Below are positions 26,929 through 37,669 of a DNA stretch of 64,000 nt, piece by piece. Every line of letters starts with the position of its first letter. Positions within the stretch are counted from its first letter, which is position 1. Origin of the DNA: Paenibacillus sp. SYP-B4298 (lineage in GTDB: Bacteria > Bacillota > Bacilli > Paenibacillales > Paenibacillaceae); the NCBI RefSeq assembly GCF_027627475.1, contig NZ_CP115484.1, positions 4,258,501 to 4,322,500 on the forward strand, given 5' to 3'. The notes beneath the pieces were generated by a model that did no database searches, was not told where the DNA came from, and worked only from the letters and a program-made list of their open reading frames with translations. The position numbers and the translations under genes are program-made.

Positions 26929-26948
26929 GCCTTGCCATCCATATTCCG

Positions 26949-28208
26949 CTATACTAGCCGTACCAGCGAGTAGCTCTTCTTGCCTTTGCGGACGATGATG
27001 AACTTGCCCTCGATCGCATGATCAGCGGTCACGTCCAGCTCCTGCTCCTGCACACGCTCGCCATTGAGCGAGATGGCGCCGCTCTTAATGTCCTCGCGCG
27101 CCTGGCGCTTGGACGGCTCGATACCGATGTCCACTAGCCAATCGATGATGTTCTTGGACTCTTTGGACGCTTCATAGGCAGGCATCTCCTTGAAGCCTTG
27201 CTCGATCTCGTCAGCCGTCAGTGACTTGATGTCGCCGCTGAACAGCGCGGCGGTTATGCGCTTCGCCTGACTGAGCATCTCCTCGCCATGCACGAACCGG
27301 GTCATCTCCTCGGCCAGCGCAATCTGCGCTGCGCGCTTATGCGGCTCCGTTCTCACTTGCTCCTCCAGTGCCTCGATCGCCGCTTTGTCCAGGAAGGTGA
27401 AGTATTTCAGATATTTAATCACATCCCGGTCATCCGTGTTGGTCCAGAACTGGTAGAACTCATATGGAGTCGTCTTCTCTGGGTCAAGCCATACTGCGCC
27501 GCCAGCCGTCTTGCCGAACTTCGTGCCATCCGCCTTGAGCATCAGAGGGATCGTCAGACCGAATGCCTTGGCTTCCGAGCCTTCCTTCCTCCGAATCAGA
27601 TCCAGACCACTCGTAATGTTCCCCCACTGATCCGAGCCGCCAAGCTGCAGTTGCACATCCTCCTCACAGAACAGATGATGATAGTCAAGGGATTGCAGAA
27701 TCTGATAGGAAAACTCGGTGAACGAGATGCCTGTCTCCAGCCGATTCGCCACGATGTCCTTCGCGAGCATCGTATTGATGCTGAAATTTTTGCCGTAATC
27801 ACGTAAAAATTCAATGACATTAATCTTATGAATCCAGTCATAGTTGTTGACCAGACGCAGTTGGTTATCGCCTTCTGTCATGAACAGCTTCTTCATCTGT
27901 GCAGTCAGCTTCGCCACGTTCTCCTGCACCTGCTCCAGCGTCTGGAGCGTCCGCTCGGACTGCCGTCCGCTCGGGTCGCCGATCGTGCCTGTCGCGCCAC
28001 CAATCAGAATGACAGGACGATGGCCGGCCAGTTGGAATCGCTTGAGCATTATAAATGGAATGAGGTGCCCGACATGCATACTATCGCCCGTCGGATCGAC
28101 CCCGCAATAGAGCGAGACGGATTTCTCCTCCAACAGTTTGCTTAACCCCTCGGCATCTGTCTGCTGGTTAATCGCTTCGCGCCACTCCAGCTCATCTAAT
28201 ATGTTCAT
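26949..28208 (-). CDS. tyrS: Tyrosyl-tRNA synthetase
   Basis: A 419-residue class I synthetase: YCGVDPTGDSMHVGHLIPF carries the HIGH-like HVGH, KFGKT is the KMSKS-like loop, and QLGGSDQWGN binds tyrosine. A C-terminal S4 RNA-binding domain (IKSGAISLNGERV) ends the protein. It attaches tyrosine to tRNA-Tyr. ATG 28208 follows AAGGAGG; the longer frame runs into the leader. A T-box leader with UAC specifier controls it. Confidence 0.97.
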   Translation of the reverse strand: MNILDELEWREAINQQTDAEGLSKLLEEKSVSLYCGVDPTGDSMHVGHLIPFIMLKRFQLAGHRPVILIGGATGTIGDPSGRQSERTLQTLEQVQENVAKLTAQMKKLFMTEGDNQLRLVNNYDWIHKINVIEFLRDYGKNFSINTMLAKDIVANRLETGISFTEFSYQILQSLDYHHLFCEEDVQLQLGGSDQWGNITSGLDLIRRKEGSEAKAFGLTIPLMLKADGTKFGKTAGGAVWLDPEKTTPYEFYQFWTNTDDRDVIKYLKYFTFLDKAAIEALEEQVRTEPHKRAAQIALAEEMTRFVHGEEMLSQAKRITAALFSGDIKSLTADEIEQGFKEMPAYEASKESKNIIDWLVDIGIEPSKRQAREDIKSGAISLNGERVQEQELDVTADHAIEGKFIIVRKGKKSYSLVRLV

Positions 28209-28251
28209 CGTATATAGCCCCTCCTTAATATAATTTCCTTGCAATACACGC

Positions 28252-28480
28252 AAAAAATCGCCCCTCGTCTAGTGTAGACGCAGGGACGATGTCATAACCG
28301 TGTTACCACCCATATTGCATGACGTCACCCATTGGTGCCGCTATGCCACTCTTAGCTGTGCTATCGTTAGCCATTCCGCTTGGCATTACCCAAGATACTC
28401 CTGAGTGTACTTCACAGCGTCGTGTGTGCCAAGTTCCATCTACCCTTGGCTTTCTGAAGACAGGGACGACCCGCTACTTG
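28252..28480 (-). promoter_or_regulatory. Tyrosine T-box leader of tyrS
   Basis: On the minus strand the T-box motif GGGTGGTAACACGG (28311-28298) is followed by an intrinsic terminator (GTCCCTGCGTC... GACGAGGGGCG then TTTTTT, 28290-28252). Upstream, a stem-I-like region contains TAC (28409-28407), matching a tyrosine specifier codon. Uncharged tRNA-Tyr would stabilise the antiterminator and switch on tyrS. The 5' limit is approximate. Confidence 0.9.
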
Positions 28481-28541
28481 CTCATTCATTGCATACCAGA
28501 TATGAAGTTAAATATTAGTATAGTGAATCCTGCTGGTGTTG

Positions 28542-29705
28542 TCAATGTCGCTGCAGCCCTGCCAGATCACGCTCTACCTGCGCCGACAGCTCCTCCGGCG
28601 GCTCCATCCCCATCTCCTCCCGATACATTGAGGCGAAGCGAGCATAATGGCGCCTCAGACCTTCCCAGTTTTTACGCCGGGCATACAGCTCAAGCCGGAT
28701 CGCGTTGAGTCGTTCATTCAATGGATGCCACATCAGGCATGCCTCCAGCCGCCTCTCCACCGGCTCGAGCGCATGGCGATCCAGATCCCGCTGCACCAGC
28801 TCATGAACCAGATTCAGATAGATTCGGTCGCAAGACTCCACCAGCGCCGCGCTCCACGCATAGGGCTTGCCTGCGAACAATGGCCCCTTGTATAAGGATA
28901 CGAGCCATTCCATATACGAGTATCGTTCTTGCGGCTCCAGACCGCCCCCGTTATCTCGGTCCCATCTCAAATACAGCAACAAGTCATATTGGATGGCGCC
29001 TGCATTGAAGCGGTAGCCCTCGATTGTCTTCTGTATGTCGCAGGCCAGCCCCAGTTCCTTAAGCATTTTTTTGAGCGAATAGATAGAGGTATGCAAGTTC
29101 GGCAAGGATCGCTCCTCGTCCATTTCCGGCCATAGCATTTCAATCAGTTGCCATTTGCTAATTTCTTTATCTGGATGACAGAGAAAATAGGCCAGCAGCT
29201 CCTCTGCCTTGCGTGTACGAAACTTGATTGTCTGCCCCTGACTATTTTTTAACTCAAAGCCACCTAAGCAAGTGATCACGCTGCTAGCCTTAGGCGGAGC
29301 AGGCTTGACAGGCTTGGGGGCATCATTCACCGCTTCCGTCACGACACCCCGGCTTCGCAGGCGGGCGGTTACACGCTCGATGGCGGCTGGCGTCACTGGC
29401 TTAAGCAGATAGTCCAGTGCCTGTACGCCGAACGCATCGACAGCGTAATCTTTATAAGCTGTTGTGAAAATAATGGCAAGGCGCGGCAAGTCCGCACGCA
29501 GTTGCTGCGCCAGCTCCACGCCATTCATTCTGGGCATCTCGACATCCAGAAACACAACATCTGGCTGTAGAGAGGGGATGGCATCCGCAGCCTCCAGCGG
29601 ACTGACAAAACCGCCCACGATGGTAAAGCCCGGATGACGCCCGATCAGCACCTTCATAAGCTCCAATATAGGTTTCTCATCCTCAACAATGACAGCCCGA
29701 TACAT
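28542..29705 (-). CDS. Response regulator with BTAD (SARP-type) output
   Basis: A 387-residue regulator. The receiver (1-120) has Asp54 in VVFLDVEMPRMNG and the conserved KPVTP lysine loop. A winged-helix DNA-binding domain (about 140-235; LLAYFLCHPDKEISKWQLIE and TSIYSLKKML) is followed by a bacterial transcriptional activation domain of TPR-like helices (about 245-387), the AfsR/SARP arrangement. ATG 29705 follows GGAGGGGAG. It is 16 bases downstream of the membrane double kinase and is its obvious partner. Target genes are unknown. Confidence 0.9.
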   Translation of the reverse strand: MYRAVIVEDEKPILELMKVLIGRHPGFTIVGGFVSPLEAADAIPSLQPDVVFLDVEMPRMNGVELAQQLRADLPRLAIIFTTAYKDYAVDAFGVQALDYLLKPVTPAAIERVTARLRSRGVVTEAVNDAPKPVKPAPPKASSVITCLGGFELKNSQGQTIKFRTRKAEELLAYFLCHPDKEISKWQLIEMLWPEMDEERSLPNLHTSIYSLKKMLKELGLACDIQKTIEGYRFNAGAIQYDLLLYLRWDRDNGGGLEPQERYSYMEWLVSLYKGPLFAGKPYAWSAALVESCDRIYLNLVHELVQRDLDRHALEPVERRLEACLMWHPLNERLNAIRLELYARRKNWEGLRRHYARFASMYREEMGMEPPEELSAQVERDLAGLQRH

Positions 29706-29721
29706 ACGACTCCCCTCCCAT

Positions 29722-32700
29722 CTACGACGGCTCCACCGGAATAAACATCGTAATTTTGGTACCCTGTCCAATCTCGGAATCCATATTCAACGTCGCACCC
29801 GGAATCATCCGCAGCCGCTTGCGAATATTGGTAATTCCTATTCCTCTATTCTCATCCTCTTCATTCAGCAGTCGATATAGCTGCTCGTCTGGGATGCCGA
29901 TCCCGTTATCCTGAACCGTAATACGCAGGCAGTTGCCTGCTTGATGGATGCGCAGCAGCACCTCGCCGCCCTCCTCCATCTCGAACAAGCCATGACGGAT
30001 CGCATTCTCCACAAAGGGCTGTATCGACAACGAAGGAATGAGACACGCCTCCAATTCTTCCCCTGTCTCGCACAGGAAGGTGAACCGATCGCCGAATCGG
30101 GCCTTTTCAATCTCCACATAAGCGTGGATCAACTCCAGCTCACGACTTAGCGGAGCATACAGCTCCGAACGATCCAGCTCCAGGATATACCGTAAATATT
30201 GACTTAGCATCGAGAGCAGATAGGCAGCCCGTTCCCCGTCCGTATAACAGAACGAGATGACACTGCTTAGCGCATTATACAGAAAATGCGGCTTGATCTG
30301 AGCCTGATGGAATGCTAGCTCATTGCGAATCGCCTCTTGAATCGAGCTTCTCATAGAGATTAGTGTATGGATTCTCGCTAGCAGCGTGTTCGCCTCGAAC
30401 GGCTTGGTCACATAATCATTCGCTCCCGCTTCGAAGCCGAGCGCAATGTCTCGCGGCGCATCCTTCACCGTAGCGAACAGAATCGGCAAGTCCAGTATGG
30501 AATGCTGCTCCCGCAATCTACGGCACAGCTCCAGCCCTGAGATGCCTGGCATCATGACGTCCAGCAGCACGAGGTCTACGGCGCCATGCTCATGCATCTT
30601 ATCCAATGCCTCGCTGGCGGAGAAAGCCGTCAACACATTATACGGCTCATCGCGCAGCAGATACAGCAGCAACTGAATATTGGAGCGCTCATCATCGACA
30701 AGCAGGATCGTATGCGGATGCTCCTGAAGCTGATCCAGCGGCTCCTCCTCGCGACGCAGCCGCTGCCCCATGCTGCCTGCGCCTGCAACCGCCATATCTT
30801 GTAATCCGGCAATCGAGGCCGCAGTGGGCAGCGTACAGGATATGCGCGTGCCCTCGCCTGGGACGGACCAGTCCACCCATATTTTACCGCCCATCTGCTC
30901 GATTAGCTTGCGGCTCAGGTACAGCCCGACGCCCATCCCCGAGTAGCTGTCCTTGTCCTGCGGCAGCTCTAGCTGAACAAATTCCTCAAAGATCGATTCA
31001 TGTCGGTTCGCTGGAATGCCGCGGCCTGTATCCTCGACCGTAATATGCAGCATCGAGCCGTCCGTGCGGGCAATGACCTGGATACGACCTTGCTCCGTAT
31101 GATGGATCGCGTTATGAATCAGATTATACAACACCTGCCGGATGCGGTTCTCATCGGCTAGTGCATACATGCCGGAGCGCACGCGATTATCGAGTACAAT
31201 CGGCTTGCCTGCAAGCTCGAACTGAAGCATATCCATCACAATCTGCACCGCCACCCGCACATCGACGATCGCTGGTGATAGCCGCAGCTCGCCATATTTT
31301 AAGCGTGTCACATCGAGCAGATCGTGAATGAGCATCGATAGCTTGGAGGAGGTGTCATGGACGAGCCAGAGCTGCTTCTTTTGCCTGTCTGTGAGTGTGC
31401 CTTCACGATCCTCCAGCAAATTAGAGGTCATATTAATGATGCCATGCAGAGGGGTCTTCATCTCATGCGAGGTATGCATCAGAAATTCATCCTTCAGCTC
31501 ATTGGCCGCCATCAGTTGACGGGTGAGCTGCTCTGTCCGTTCGTAGGCCCGGGCGAAGCGCAGCGCCAGAAAAGCGTTCAGGCATAAAATAAAGCCGACC
31601 AGCCCGACTCGCCCCCATACATTAGAGGTGACCCAGTTCTGAGAATGTAGACTCGTATTGACCAGATAGACCATCATGCCGCCGCTGGCAAGCATGAACA
31701 CCAGCAGCTCCAGCCGCGTCTCCTTACGGCTGGAGCTGACCAGCGTAATTAACAATCGAACAATCAGCACATTAATAAATACAAACAGGTAGTACATAAA
31801 GAGAGCTTTGTATTGTATATGTACTTTATAAGGCAGAGCAACTACGAACCCCATATATACCATCGCCGGGAAAATCAGCACAATACGCATTTTTTTGCTG
31901 AACAGTCGCGGCTCCACGGAGCATAGCAGCTCCAGCAGCAGCAGGCTGGTGCTAAATGAAGCCATATCCAGCAGCTTGTATGTAAGCTCGAAGGGCAATC
32001 CAGGCAAGAGCCTCTGGAACAGCTTTTCCCCATATAATACAAATGCCGCAGTCTGTGAAATCAAGTACAGTCCGCTCAACAGATACAGACGCTCGCGCCT
32101 TGAAAAATAATAATGACTTAAATGATACGTTCCGAAGATAAACATGAGTAGCAGCAGTGCGATCTCTGAGCCTACTTGGAGGCTATCCATCATCGTGATG
32201 GCGGTATACGGTCCAAAAACGATCGAATTAATGATGCCTCGGTTAACATTAATATAATTGGAGACCATGATGACAATCTCCAGTTCATCCCTATCGGGAC
32301 GGACAACCGTCATATACGGTGTATTAGAGGATATGCCATCCTCCTCCTGCAGTGCAGGTACGCCGCTTCCGCCCTCACGCTTGCCATTCAGATAGAGCGA
32401 ATGAGCCGTTCGAATATTGGACATCTTTAAGCTGTAGTATTGTTGTCCATCGGGAGGCAGCTTGATCCTTAGGCGATAGGTGGCATTCCCGTATCCTTCC
32501 AGAACGTCCGGCACGACGGAATAGACTGCCTTCACCTTACGCTTGCGCTCCGCCTCGATCTGTTCCGGCTTCAGCAGCACACCCTCATAGTACTCCCATT
32601 CCCCGTCCAGCGCGACGATGCTCCGACTATGCAGCTCCCAACGGGATAGATCCAGGACACCGCGCACGGCAGTCGGTGCACTGCGGTCGGGCTGCGTGTA

Positions 32701-32784
32701 CATGAACATAGCTGAGAGCACAGCTAACGGTAATAAAAAAAACAGGCCAAACGTTGTTAGCCTGAATAATCGAGTCCCTCTCAA
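29722..32784 (-). CDS. 7TMR-DISM sensor with two kinase modules and a receiver
   Basis: A 1020-residue sensor. TM1 (about 8-28), an extracellular DISM jelly-roll (about 45-195), seven membrane helices (about 205-410), HisKA with His440 in HTSHEMKTPLHG, HATPase_c (about 540-655, GMGVGLYLS), a receiver with Asp742 in VLLDVMMPG, then a LytS-type kinase core with His833 in QIKPHFLYNALS and a second HATPase_c (about 925-1018). Carrying both an orthodox HisKA and a LytS-type His_kinase is unusual. DISM domains are thought to bind sugars or other carbohydrates. The start is TTG 32784 with AGGGG 10 bases upstream. It is cotranscribed with the BTAD regulator. Confidence 0.9.
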   Translation of the reverse strand: MRGTRLFRLTTFGLFFLLPLAVLSAMFMYTQPDRSAPTAVRGVLDLSRWELHSRSIVALDGEWEYYEGVLLKPEQIEAERKRKVKAVYSVVPDVLEGYGNATYRLRIKLPPDGQQYYSLKMSNIRTAHSLYLNGKREGGSGVPALQEEDGISSNTPYMTVVRPDRDELEIVIMVSNYINVNRGIINSIVFGPYTAITMMDSLQVGSEIALLLLMFIFGTYHLSHYYFSRRERLYLLSGLYLISQTAAFVLYGEKLFQRLLPGLPFELTYKLLDMASFSTSLLLLELLCSVEPRLFSKKMRIVLIFPAMVYMGFVVALPYKVHIQYKALFMYYLFVFINVLIVRLLITLVSSSRKETRLELLVFMLASGGMMVYLVNTSLHSQNWVTSNVWGRVGLVGFILCLNAFLALRFARAYERTEQLTRQLMAANELKDEFLMHTSHEMKTPLHGIINMTSNLLEDREGTLTDRQKKQLWLVHDTSSKLSMLIHDLLDVTRLKYGELRLSPAIVDVRVAVQIVMDMLQFELAGKPIVLDNRVRSGMYALADENRIRQVLYNLIHNAIHHTEQGRIQVIARTDGSMLHITVEDTGRGIPANRHESIFEEFVQLELPQDKDSYSGMGVGLYLSRKLIEQMGGKIWVDWSVPGEGTRISCTLPTAASIAGLQDMAVAGAGSMGQRLRREEEPLDQLQEHPHTILLVDDERSNIQLLLYLLRDEPYNVLTAFSASEALDKMHEHGAVDLVLLDVMMPGISGLELCRRLREQHSILDLPILFATVKDAPRDIALGFEAGANDYVTKPFEANTLLARIHTLISMRSSIQEAIRNELAFHQAQIKPHFLYNALSSVISFCYTDGERAAYLLSMLSQYLRYILELDRSELYAPLSRELELIHAYVEIEKARFGDRFTFLCETGEELEACLIPSLSIQPFVENAIRHGLFEMEEGGEVLLRIHQAGNCLRITVQDNGIGIPDEQLYRLLNEEDENRGIGITNIRKRLRMIPGATLNMDSEIGQGTKITMFIPVEPS

Positions 32785-32914
32785 TTACGCGCGCCCCTAT
32801 TCATCCTAAGCTTATGGCTTCATTGTAACAGATTCGGCTGAAAAAAAACTGACACAATTTCTTTACAGCGTTGCAGCCTTCCGCTCCACGCCTACATTCC
32901 TGCATATGAATAAA

Positions 32915-32956
32915 GGGGCTGCCAGAAGTCCGTTACACCGACTTCTGGACAGCCCC
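32915..32956. terminator. Terminator-like hairpin upstream of the sensor gene
   Basis: ggggctgccagaagtc (32915-32930) pairs with gacttctggacagcccc (32940-32956) with one bulge. It lies between the groESL terminator and the sensor kinase start; it may insulate the two units. Confidence 0.5.
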
Positions 32957-33006
32957 GCCCCGTACCTGGCTCAAGCGATGATGCCGTTTCCTCGAATAAA
33001 TGCATA

Positions 33007-33037
33007 GAGGCTGCAGATCACGATGATCTGCAGCCTC
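33007..33037 (-). terminator. groESL terminator
   Basis: A perfect 14-bp stem (gaggctgcagatca with tgatctgcagcctc) and 3-base loop, 20 bases past the groEL stop. Confidence 0.75.
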
Positions 33038-33056
33038 ATATCTGTCAGGGAGCTTC

Positions 33057-34709
<1,653 letters not shown>

Positions 34710-34765
34710 CTATTGTGTCAAGCGTAAGTAAATTTCAATCATCTATGTGGTTTCAAAACGTGGGC

Positions 34766-35047
34766 TTATCCCAAGATCGCGTGAATGTCGCTTTCCTTCA
34801 TAATCAAATACTCTTTGCCTTCGTATTTGATCTCTGTGCCAGCGTATTTGGAGAAGATGACACGGTCGCCTTCTTTAACTTCCAGAGCTACATGGACTCC
34901 GTCCTTAACCGAACCGCTTCCTACTGCGATTACTTTACCTTCTTGCGGCTTCTCTTTTGCTGTATCCGGCAGAACGATGCCGCTAGCAGTCGTCTCCTCT
35001 TTCGCGATCGGCTCGATCAATACGCGTTCACCTAAAGGTCTGATCAT
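34766..35047 (-). CDS. groES: Co-chaperonin GroES
   Basis: A 93-residue Gro[16 protein letters not shown], the mobile loop [18 protein letters not shown] that docks on GroEL, and [23 protein letters not shown] 35047 has AAAGGAGG upstream; the longer frame runs through CIRCE and is not used. Confidence 0.98.
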   Translation of the reverse strand: MIRPLGERVLIEPIAKEETTASGIVLPDTAKEKPQEGKVIAVGSGSVKDGVHVALEVKEGDRVIFSKYAGTEIKYEGKEYLIMKESDIHAILG

Positions 35048-35091
35048 GAAAAAATAGCCTCCTTTTGAAATGTTATGCTTCATCAATTTTA

Positions 35092-35118
35092 TTAGCACTC
35101 GACAACGCTTAGTGCTAA
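35092..35118. promoter_or_regulatory. CIRCE element (HrcA operator)
   Basis: TTAGCACTC, nine bases, then TAGTGCTAA: one mismatch from the CIRCE consensus TTAGCACTC-N9-GAGTGCTAA. It sits between the promoter and groES, so HrcA represses the groESL operon outside heat stress. Confidence 0.95.
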
Positions 35119-35129
35119 TAACCATTTTT

Positions 35130-35158
35130 ATAATACTAATTTAAGCAGCATTTTTCAA
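35130..35158 (-). promoter_or_regulatory. groESL promoter
   Basis: On the minus strand TTGAAA (35158-35153), 17 bp, TATTAT (35135-35130), immediately upstream of CIRCE. A standard vegetative promoter. Confidence 0.85.
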
Positions 35159-35187
35159 GTCTTTTGATTGATTTTTTTCACGAAATC

Positions 35188-35778
35188 TCAATCTCGCAGC
35201 TCTCGCAGCCGCTCAAGCATCCATCCAGCGCTTGGCCATGCAGCCTGGAAGCCAACCCGTATCTGCGAATCGTCGAAGGCCACCTTACTGATCTTGACCC
35301 ACTCTGGCAGCTCCTTGTTGAGCGGAACCTCGAATGCCTCCAGCCAGGAAGCCGGGAGGTCAAGCGAGCGAACCGTAAGCCGCTGAGGGATCGCCCGAAG
35401 ATAGGGCTTGTCCCAGCTCAGCTCATACTGCGCCGTGGCGCCTGCCTGCACTAGCCCCATATAGGTCACGTTGACGCGGGCGGACAACAGATTTCCTTCC
35501 AGATTGAAATCCGCTCCATCCAGCAGCAGATGGCTGCCGACCCGGGGATTTTGCCGCAGGTACCCCTTAATGAGCTGGTTCAGCTCCTCGGAGCTCAGCG
35601 TCATCTCCGGCTTCAGCTCTATGGCCATCTCCAGCACCTTCTTCTCCAGCAGCAACGGAGTTGACTCCAGGTTGAGTTCCTCCTGCGGGGCAACATAGCG
35701 CACTGCTCCCCAGACTGCCAGTCCCAGCAGCACGAGCAGCACGGCAACCGTAACAAGCAACCGCCGAATCAGCCTCAT
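35188..35778 (-). CDS. YpmS-like (DUF2140) membrane-anchored protein
   Basis: A 196-residue protein with an N-terminal signal anchor (LLVTVAVLLVLLGLAVWGAV) and a soluble extracytoplasmic part. The pattern ELNQLIKGYLRQNP, internal beta-rich segments and LPASWLEAFEVPLNKELPEW resembles YpmS/DUF2140 proteins, whose function is unsettled; this match is by eye and could be wrong. It sits alone upstream of the groESL promoter, on the same strand. Confidence 0.55.
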   Translation of the reverse strand: MRLIRRLLVTVAVLLVLLGLAVWGAVRYVAPQEELNLESTPLLLEKKVLEMAIELKPEMTLSSEELNQLIKGYLRQNPRVGSHLLLDGADFNLEGNLLSARVNVTYMGLVQAGATAQYELSWDKPYLRAIPQRLTVRSLDLPASWLEAFEVPLNKELPEWVKISKVAFDDSQIRVGFQAAWPSAGWMLERLRELRD

Positions 35779-36070
35779 CGGATTCTTCCTTTCTAGTGAG
35801 CGTACATTGTCTGTGATGTCACACTATATCCACTAAATATTGTAGGCTTTTTCATAGGGAACGGGCAAGTTTTCGGAGTGTCGATACCGATAAGGCAAGG
35901 AACAGATGGCCTGTATCTCCTGCTCCTGCTATGGGTCATCAGTCTTATCGTTAACGTCGCTACCTAGTGCACAGCTTCCAACCCACGGACAACTACCGGT
36001 GAACTGCGCTTCGCTACACGACGGCAGACAGGCGGATGTATCCGTATCAACACAGGCTGCAACGTCAAAT
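35779..36070. other. Intergenic region, nothing identified
   Basis: About 290 bases between the kdu terminator and the YpmS-like gene. No gene, repeat or clear operator seen; it presumably carries the promoter of the YpmS-like gene. Confidence 0.35.
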
Positions 36071-36106
36071 AGCCGGAGCTCCGAGCCACGCTCGGAATTC
36101 CGGCTT
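36071..36106 (-). terminator. Terminator of the kdu operon
   Basis: agccggagctccgag (36071-36085) pairs with ctcggaattccggct (36091-36105) around a 5-base loop, with two mismatches, starting 13 bases after the kduD stop. Confidence 0.7.
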
Positions 36107-36118
36107 GATTGTGTAGGC

Positions 36119-36874
36119 TTAACGGTTCATCCAGCCGCCGTCCACGCACAGGACATGACCGTTCATGTAATCTCCTGCTGCGGAAGCAAGGAATACAGCC
36201 GGCCCCTTCATATCCTGCAGCTCGCCCCAGCGGGCAGCCGGGATACGCTCCAGAATCTGGCGACTGCGCACAGGATCGTCGCGCAGTGCTTCGGTGTTGT
36301 CCGTGCTCATGTAGCCCGGCGCAATCGCATTGACCTGCACGCCCTTGGATGCCCACTCGTTCGCCAGCGCCTTCGTCAGGCCAGCTACCGCATGCTTGCT
36401 GGCCGTATAGCCCGGCACGTTAATACCGCCCTGGAACGACAGCATAGAGGCGATGTTAATGATCTTGCCGGAGCCTTGGCGAATCATCTCGCGGCCTGCA
36501 AGCTGACACAGCGTGAACACAGCATTGAGGTTGATGTCCAGTACATCCTTCCAATCCTCGAAGCTGTGATCTGCCGCAGGCGTGCGGCGGATGATGCCAG
36601 CGTTATTGACCAGAATATCAATCCGGCCAAAATGCTCCAGCGTCTTCTCGATGATCGTCGGGAGCTGTGCCTGGTCGCTCACATTGGCCTGCACAGTCAG
36701 CGCCCGTCTGCCGAGCGCCTCCACCTCGCGCTGCACATCGCTAGCCGGCGTGCTGTTCGTCACGAGCACGATGTCCGCGCCCGCCTCCGCCAGCCCGAGC
36801 GCTACCGCCTTGCCCAGTCCACGCCCGGCGCCAGTAACGACGGCAATCTTCCCTGTAAGATCGAACAAACTCAT
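36119..36874 (-). CDS. kduD: 2-dehydro-3-deoxy-D-gluconate 5-dehydrogenase (SDR)
   Basis: A 251-residue short-chain dehydrogenase: TGAGRGLG cofactor motif, NNAGI, catalytic Ser in NIASMLSFQGG, and Tyr-x3-Lys in YTASKHAVAG. The INVPGYTASKHAVAG and GYMSTDNTEALRDD segments are characteristic of KduD, which reduces the 5-keto intermediate of pectin/uronate breakdown to 2-keto-3-deoxygluconate with NADH. Pairing with kduI confirms the assignment. It follows the DeoR regulator by 15 bases. Confidence 0.93.
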   Translation of the reverse strand: MSLFDLTGKIAVVTGAGRGLGKAVALGLAEAGADIVLVTNSTPASDVQREVEALGRRALTVQANVSDQAQLPTIIEKTLEHFGRIDILVNNAGIIRRTPAADHSFEDWKDVLDINLNAVFTLCQLAGREMIRQGSGKIINIASMLSFQGGINVPGYTASKHAVAGLTKALANEWASKGVQVNAIAPGYMSTDNTEALRDDPVRSRQILERIPAARWGELQDMKGPAVFLASAAGDYMNGHVLCVDGGWMNR

Positions 36875-36889
36875 CTCTTTCGTCTCCTT

Positions 36890-37651
36890 CTACCGCCCTG
36901 CCCGAATCAGCTTGGCTGCAAGTATGCTGTACTTGTCCAATACTTCCTCGCTAAGCCCGCTGTCGGTTATATACGCATCCACCTCGGACAGTTCGGCAAA
37001 TGTAATTAATGCGCCCTTGTCAAATTTGCTATGGTCAGCCACGCAGTAAATTTTCTTGGCGCAGGACATATAGACCTTCTTCAGCCTGGCCAGCTCCTCG
37101 GTAAAGATCGTCAGCCCGTACTCCATGTGAATGCCGGTTGTCGAGAGAAACAGCTTGTGGACATTCAGACGGCTAATCCACTCCTGCTCCTCGCCGCCAA
37201 TGAGCAAATTATGGTGTCGGTAGCCGCCAGGCACTACCAGGCGAATCTGCTCCTTGAGCGCCAGCTCACGGATGATCAGCAGATCGTTGGTGACGACAGT
37301 AATAGGAATATTCTTGACCCGCTTGGCAATCTCAAGCGTGGTGCTGCCCGCATCCAGCGCAATAATATCCCCGGGCTCAATATAACGCAGGGCCTGCTCC
37401 GCAATAGCTGCCTTAGCCTGTCCGTGCCGGCTGTTAGGAATCTGCATCGGCAGCAGGCTGTCTTCCTGCCCGCTTACCGATACAGCGCCGCCGTGAATAC
37501 GCTTCAGCAGCCCCTTCTCCTCCAGCTTCTCCAGATCGTCACGGACAGTCTTCTCCGTCACCTGAAACCATGCGCTCAGCTCGGATACTCTAACACTTCC
37601 ATCCTGTTCCAGCCGTTCTATAATGTTTCGATGACGCTGTGCAGCCAGCAT
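36890..37651 (-). CDS. DeoR-family transcriptional regulator
   Basis: A 253-residue DeoR/GlpR protein: N-terminal HTH (IIERLEQDGSVRVSELSAWF, then TEKTVRDDLEKLEEKGLLKR) and the sugar-phosphate-sensing domain (DIIALDAGSTTLEIAK, TNDLLI, and KIYCVADHSKFD). It lies between kduI and kduD in one operon and probably represses it until a uronate-pathway intermediate binds. Confidence 0.9.
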   Translation of the reverse strand: MLAAQRHRNIIERLEQDGSVRVSELSAWFQVTEKTVRDDLEKLEEKGLLKRIHGGAVSVSGQEDSLLPMQIPNSRHGQAKAAIAEQALRYIEPGDIIALDAGSTTLEIAKRVKNIPITVVTNDLLIIRELALKEQIRLVVPGGYRHHNLLIGGEEQEWISRLNVHKLFLSTTGIHMEYGLTIFTEELARLKKVYMSCAKKIYCVADHSKFDKGALITFAELSEVDAYITDSGLSEEVLDKYSILAAKLIRAGR

Positions 37652-37669
37652 GAATGGTTCCCCCTCAAA

